In this document: positions 36,330 through 64,000 of the stretch, one piece after another | How the letters are laid out: the number at the start of each line of letters is the position of its first letter | Position numbering within the stretch: the stretch's first letter is position 1 | Assembly (NCBI RefSeq): GCF_027595985.1 | Contig: NC_073312.1 | Span: forward strand, 10,087,426 to 10,151,425 | Source: Sorex araneus | Lineage: Eukaryota; Chordata; Mammalia; Eulipotyphla; Soricidae | DNA length: 64,000 bases | Direction of reading: 5' to 3' | Position numbers and translations under genes: made by a program | The notes under the pieces: generated by a model | Database searches by the model: none | The model's input: only the letters and a program-made list of their open reading frames with translations | Told to the model about the DNA's origin: nothing

Positions 36330-38471
36330 CAGTAGCATTCAGGAGATTTATTAAGTAAACTAGCTAAGGATGGTATAGACATTCAATACAGCATTTGAAA
36401 AAAAACATTCATTCATAGCTACCTCATTAAAATTTTTCTATCTGTTTTGCCAGGTACAACCCAAAAAATGCCTGTGCTCAAAAGAAACCTTCAGAAAGCT
36501 GCATGTTTTTTGTTCTAAAAAACATGATCTAAAACATTTTAAAAAGATATTTTTAAAACCTCTATCTTCAGTCTTGTTAACCCCAGAATATTAGTGAACA
36601 AAAGTCTTAAAATGTTTTCTCTCTCAGATGAAAGTGGCATCTTTTGATCCCAAAACTGTGCTTAAAAGAATATTAAAAGAATATTTTTGATTAAAACATT
36701 TTTTAAAACTAAACTAAAATTTCTCATCCTTTGGGATAGCAGCAGGCATGCTTTTACTAGTCATTCTTGAGTCCTTAAAGGCAAAAATTCTGGAAAAATT
36801 CTGTGATGTCGGGGTGGGGAGAACTACAAACCCTCTGAGACATTGACTTTCTCCACATGGTGGTAACAAACAATCCTGCCTTTTCCTTTTAGCCACATGA
36901 GTGCCTCCATCTTCCAAAGCAGCCGGCCTGTGCAAGTTGCACAGAGCAAATGTACATAGGAAGCTTGTTTGCTTCTAGCTACACACTTGAAATCCAGAGT
37001 TCAGATCTCTCAAAGCCCCATCTAAAATCTTCGTAAAGAGAATGAAAATGAAGTATTAGCTACTTTGCTAGACAGTTACATGGTTGAGTCTTCTAGAGTT
37101 CTTTGCTTCTTGATGTCTAAGCTAACAAATACAATTCTAGCCAAAGAACTGACATTAGGTAATTTTTATGATTACAGAACTAGGGAATTAACAAGTATTA
37201 TTTGAGACATTCCATACTATCTCCACACTCCAGTCATATCTCATACACGATGTAAAGTGACAATGTTCACTAACAGTATTTGCTGCTACACTGAAAAGGC
37301 ACGTCAATGTTGTCATGCTTAGAAAAACCACATCACACAGTACTGGACAATAGAGTAATACACAGACATCTTAGATGTTTGGTTTCTCCTGCCTGTGAAA
37401 AAGGGTGCCCTGAGCACCCTATCTTTACCTGTTTTCCTAATGTGATTCAAGACAATTTCATTCCTCCTTTGTCTTCACAATGATGTAAACAACTTTTAGA
37501 AATCTAAAAAGTAATAGTTTCAAACAACTCAAAATTAATAAATCCCTAGAAAGCACTTGGATGACCTCCAGACAGGTCAAGGGTGATTAGAATCTGTTTT
37601 TCCCACGTCATCCCAGCTTTTAAGTTTCTTTTCTAAAAATTGATTCAATATATCTTGCCGTGCTTCAACAACCTTGACAGTAAATATCTCAGTTTTATCA
37701 TCCAGTAAGACAATCAAGTATATGTCTTAAAAGGAAGCTTCTAGTTCCTAACTCTACATTTCGGGTGCTTTTCTTGACTTTCAGAACATGTTTACTTCTC
37801 CCTTACTGGCTTTTACTTAATGCCAACTACCTGACATGTAAGCATAGTTTACAGCCATCTGTTTCCAGGTAGATAATGACATAGAAGACCAGCCAAGATT
37901 TATGGATAAATCCCAAAGATGACTGATGAGTTCTTGTTCTCTGCATTTGAGATAACTAGCTTGTCGCTCAGATATATTGATTACAGTGATTACAAGTTAA
38001 CACTTAGTATCACTACATATATATGCTGTCTTGCTTATGTTTTTCAGATTTCTAATTTCTCATTGTCAGAAGTGTCTCAGAACATGTACTTTAGTTTTAA
38101 ACACTCGTTACCAATATTCAGAAAAAAATAGACTTTTTTTTGCCCAGATGTTCGTGAATGTAAGTTAAAAAAATTATATTTGATTTGGATTCAGATATTT
38201 ATAGATTTACACTATATTTCGTCAAAATATATTGTATGATATTTAATAAAATCAAATACATAAAATAAAGTTTTCAACACTATTTATACAAACCCCTAGA
38301 AAAGCTTCTTTTTCTTTATAAGGCTGTTGGCAATCGATCATAACCATGGAAAAGAAAGAAGAACCTTTGGTTGTCATACTTTTTCAACGGGAATGGATGG
38401 TATGACTAAGACGGTGTTCAGTGAGTTGTTTGGAAACACGACACAAATACTAGGATGAATTTTTTAGGGTT
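36330..38471 (-). other. SLC18A2: SLC18A2 3-prime UTR (end approximate)
   Basis: About 2.1 kb of AT-rich sequence without SINEs, following the stop codon. It ends near the AATAAA complement at 36347-36352. The length is in line with the long 3-prime UTR of mammalian SLC18A2. Confidence 0.65.
36347..36352 (-). terminator. Candidate poly-A signal of SLC18A2
   Basis: TTTATT on the + strand reads AATAAA on the - strand, followed by TCTCCTGAATGCTACTGTG. This is my preferred end of the transcript. Confidence 0.55.
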
Positions 38472-63062
<24,591 letters not shown>

Positions 63063-63362
63063 TCAGACCGCCGAGGCGCAGGCAGCGAGACGCGCGCCTG
63101 GGCGTGCCCGATCGTCCCGGGTCCCCGAGCGCGTCGCCACCAGCCCGGGTGCCCGAAGGAAACCGCCTCCGGGCGCCGTCGGGGCCGCTCCCGGGGCCCA
63201 TCCCCGCCCGTCCCCGCCCGTCCCCGAGCCGCCCCGCGCCCAGCCCATGCCGAGGGACCCCGCGCGCTCCGAGCTCTCGAGGGGCTCCCCGGAGCCCCGG
63301 CGGCCCCCCTCTCGCCCACCGCGCCGTCCGTGCCCTGGCGGCAGCCAGCGGGGTCCCGTTAC

Positions 63363-63470
63363 CTGGGGGTCGCGGGCGCTGCCTGCCCCGCCGCCACGAG
63401 CTCCGTCCGGCCGCCCAGCGCTCCGCTCGCTGTCTCGCCCCCGCCCCGCCGCAGCCGCTCAGTTTACCCG
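63363..63470 (-). other. SLC18A2: SLC18A2 exon 1, non-coding (5-prime limit approximate)
   Basis: On the - strand CGACCCCCAG is followed by donor GTAACGGG, with the exon ending at 63363. The transcription start is not visible directly; I place it just downstream of the CRE at 63480-63487. The non-coding first exon matches the known human gene layout. Confidence 0.6.
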
Positions 63471-63479
63471 CTCCGGCTC

Positions 63480-63487
63480 TGACGTCA
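63480..63487. promoter_or_regulatory. SLC18A2: Palindromic cAMP-response element of SLC18A2
   Basis: A perfect TGACGTCA lies about 115 bases upstream of the exon 1 donor and next to GC boxes. A proximal CRE together with GC boxes is a known element of the VMAT2 promoter in other mammals and would bind CREB/ATF proteins. Confidence 0.85.
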
Positions 63488-64000
63488 CGGCCGGGGGGCG
63501 GGGGGTCGGGGGGAGGCCAGGTCTCGGGCCGCCCCACCCCGCCCCGCCCTGCCCCTGCACCCCGAGTCTCTGGGTCCTCTGCCGCCTGGAGCGCACAACC
63601 TGGCCATCCCCGGGGTGATGAGCAAACGGGACGCTCAGGGAAGGCAGCGGCGTCCCCGGACGGGACTCGGCGGCTCGGGGTGATGGTGGGGCGGGGATCC
63701 AGGGCAAGAAGCGGAACCCAGCGCTGTCCTCCGACGGCACGTCGTCGGGACCAGAGCTCCTTCCGTCTCTCTGTTGCTAAAGCCCGCCCGCGGGCCATGC
63801 GAGCGCGGGTGAGTGTGCCCGGGACAGGGGGATTGTCTGTCGGGGGGGTCAGCGACCCAGCTCTCTCTCTCCTGGGGCCACTCCCCCATCCCATCCCCCT
63901 TCCCATCTCTGGAGCCGAAAGCAGGTGACCCCCTACCCCAGAGCCTTGTCCTGGGTCCCCTCGAGCAGGGGACAAAGGGGTGAAGGGGCGAAGGCATCTC
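63488..64000. other. Upstream flank of SLC18A2
   Basis: GC-rich with GC boxes near 63525-63550, thinning CpG toward the window end. No further gene is recognisable; in other mammals KCNK18 lies beyond. Confidence 0.6.

Overview
The window is mammalian nuclear DNA, almost certainly from a shrew of the genus Sorex (most likely Sorex araneus). Dozens of copies of a roughly 180-bp tRNA-derived SINE of the SOR type (head GGGGCTGGAGCGATAGCACA, a B-box-like GGTTCGATTCC, tail GTGACCCAAAAAGC plus poly-A) lie in every intron, and SOR SINEs are known from soricid shrews. A second shrew-like SINE, L1 3-prime tails, one solo LTR, small hAT-like elements and long microsatellites make up the rest of the recognisable repeats.

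Two protein-coding genes lie tail to tail, as they do on human chromosome 10q25. Positions 1 to about 35,500 hold the 3-prime part of PDZD8 on the + strand: exon 3 (4482-4584), exon 4 (26483-26645) and the large last exon (30730-32945 plus 3-prime UTR). The earlier exons, with the membrane anchor and most of the SMP lipid-transfer domain, lie before the window. Positions 63,470 down to about 36,300 hold the complete SLC18A2 gene (vesicular monoamine transporter 2, VMAT2) on the - strand. It has a non-coding first exon and fifteen coding exons. Every splice junction is GT-AG and phase-consistent, giving an intact 517-codon reading frame. Its promoter lies in a CpG island at the right end of the window and carries a perfect TGACGTCA cAMP-response element.

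The two genes differ strongly in base composition. The PDZD8 half is AT-rich with long introns full of SINE copies of many ages. The SLC18A2 half becomes steadily more GC-rich toward its promoter, and SLC18A2 exons change codon usage along the gene accordingly. Between about 29,930 and 41,620 I see no SOR SINE.

The genes act in unrelated processes: PDZD8 tethers ER to mitochondria and late endosomes and moves lipid, while VMAT2 loads monoamines into secretory vesicles. Their proximity gives no evidence of joint function, but their 3-prime ends are less than about 1 kb apart. I found no bacterial-type system, CRISPR, conserved RNA gene or third protein-coding gene. The unusual features are structural: a fold-back palindrome inside a SINE, a perfect 12-bp hairpin in the PDZD8 3-prime UTR, direct repeats and a CpG-rich minisatellite around SLC18A2 exon 9, a 740-bp GGAA array with internal higher-order structure, and a 350-bp alternating purine-pyrimidine tract just inside SLC18A2 intron 2.
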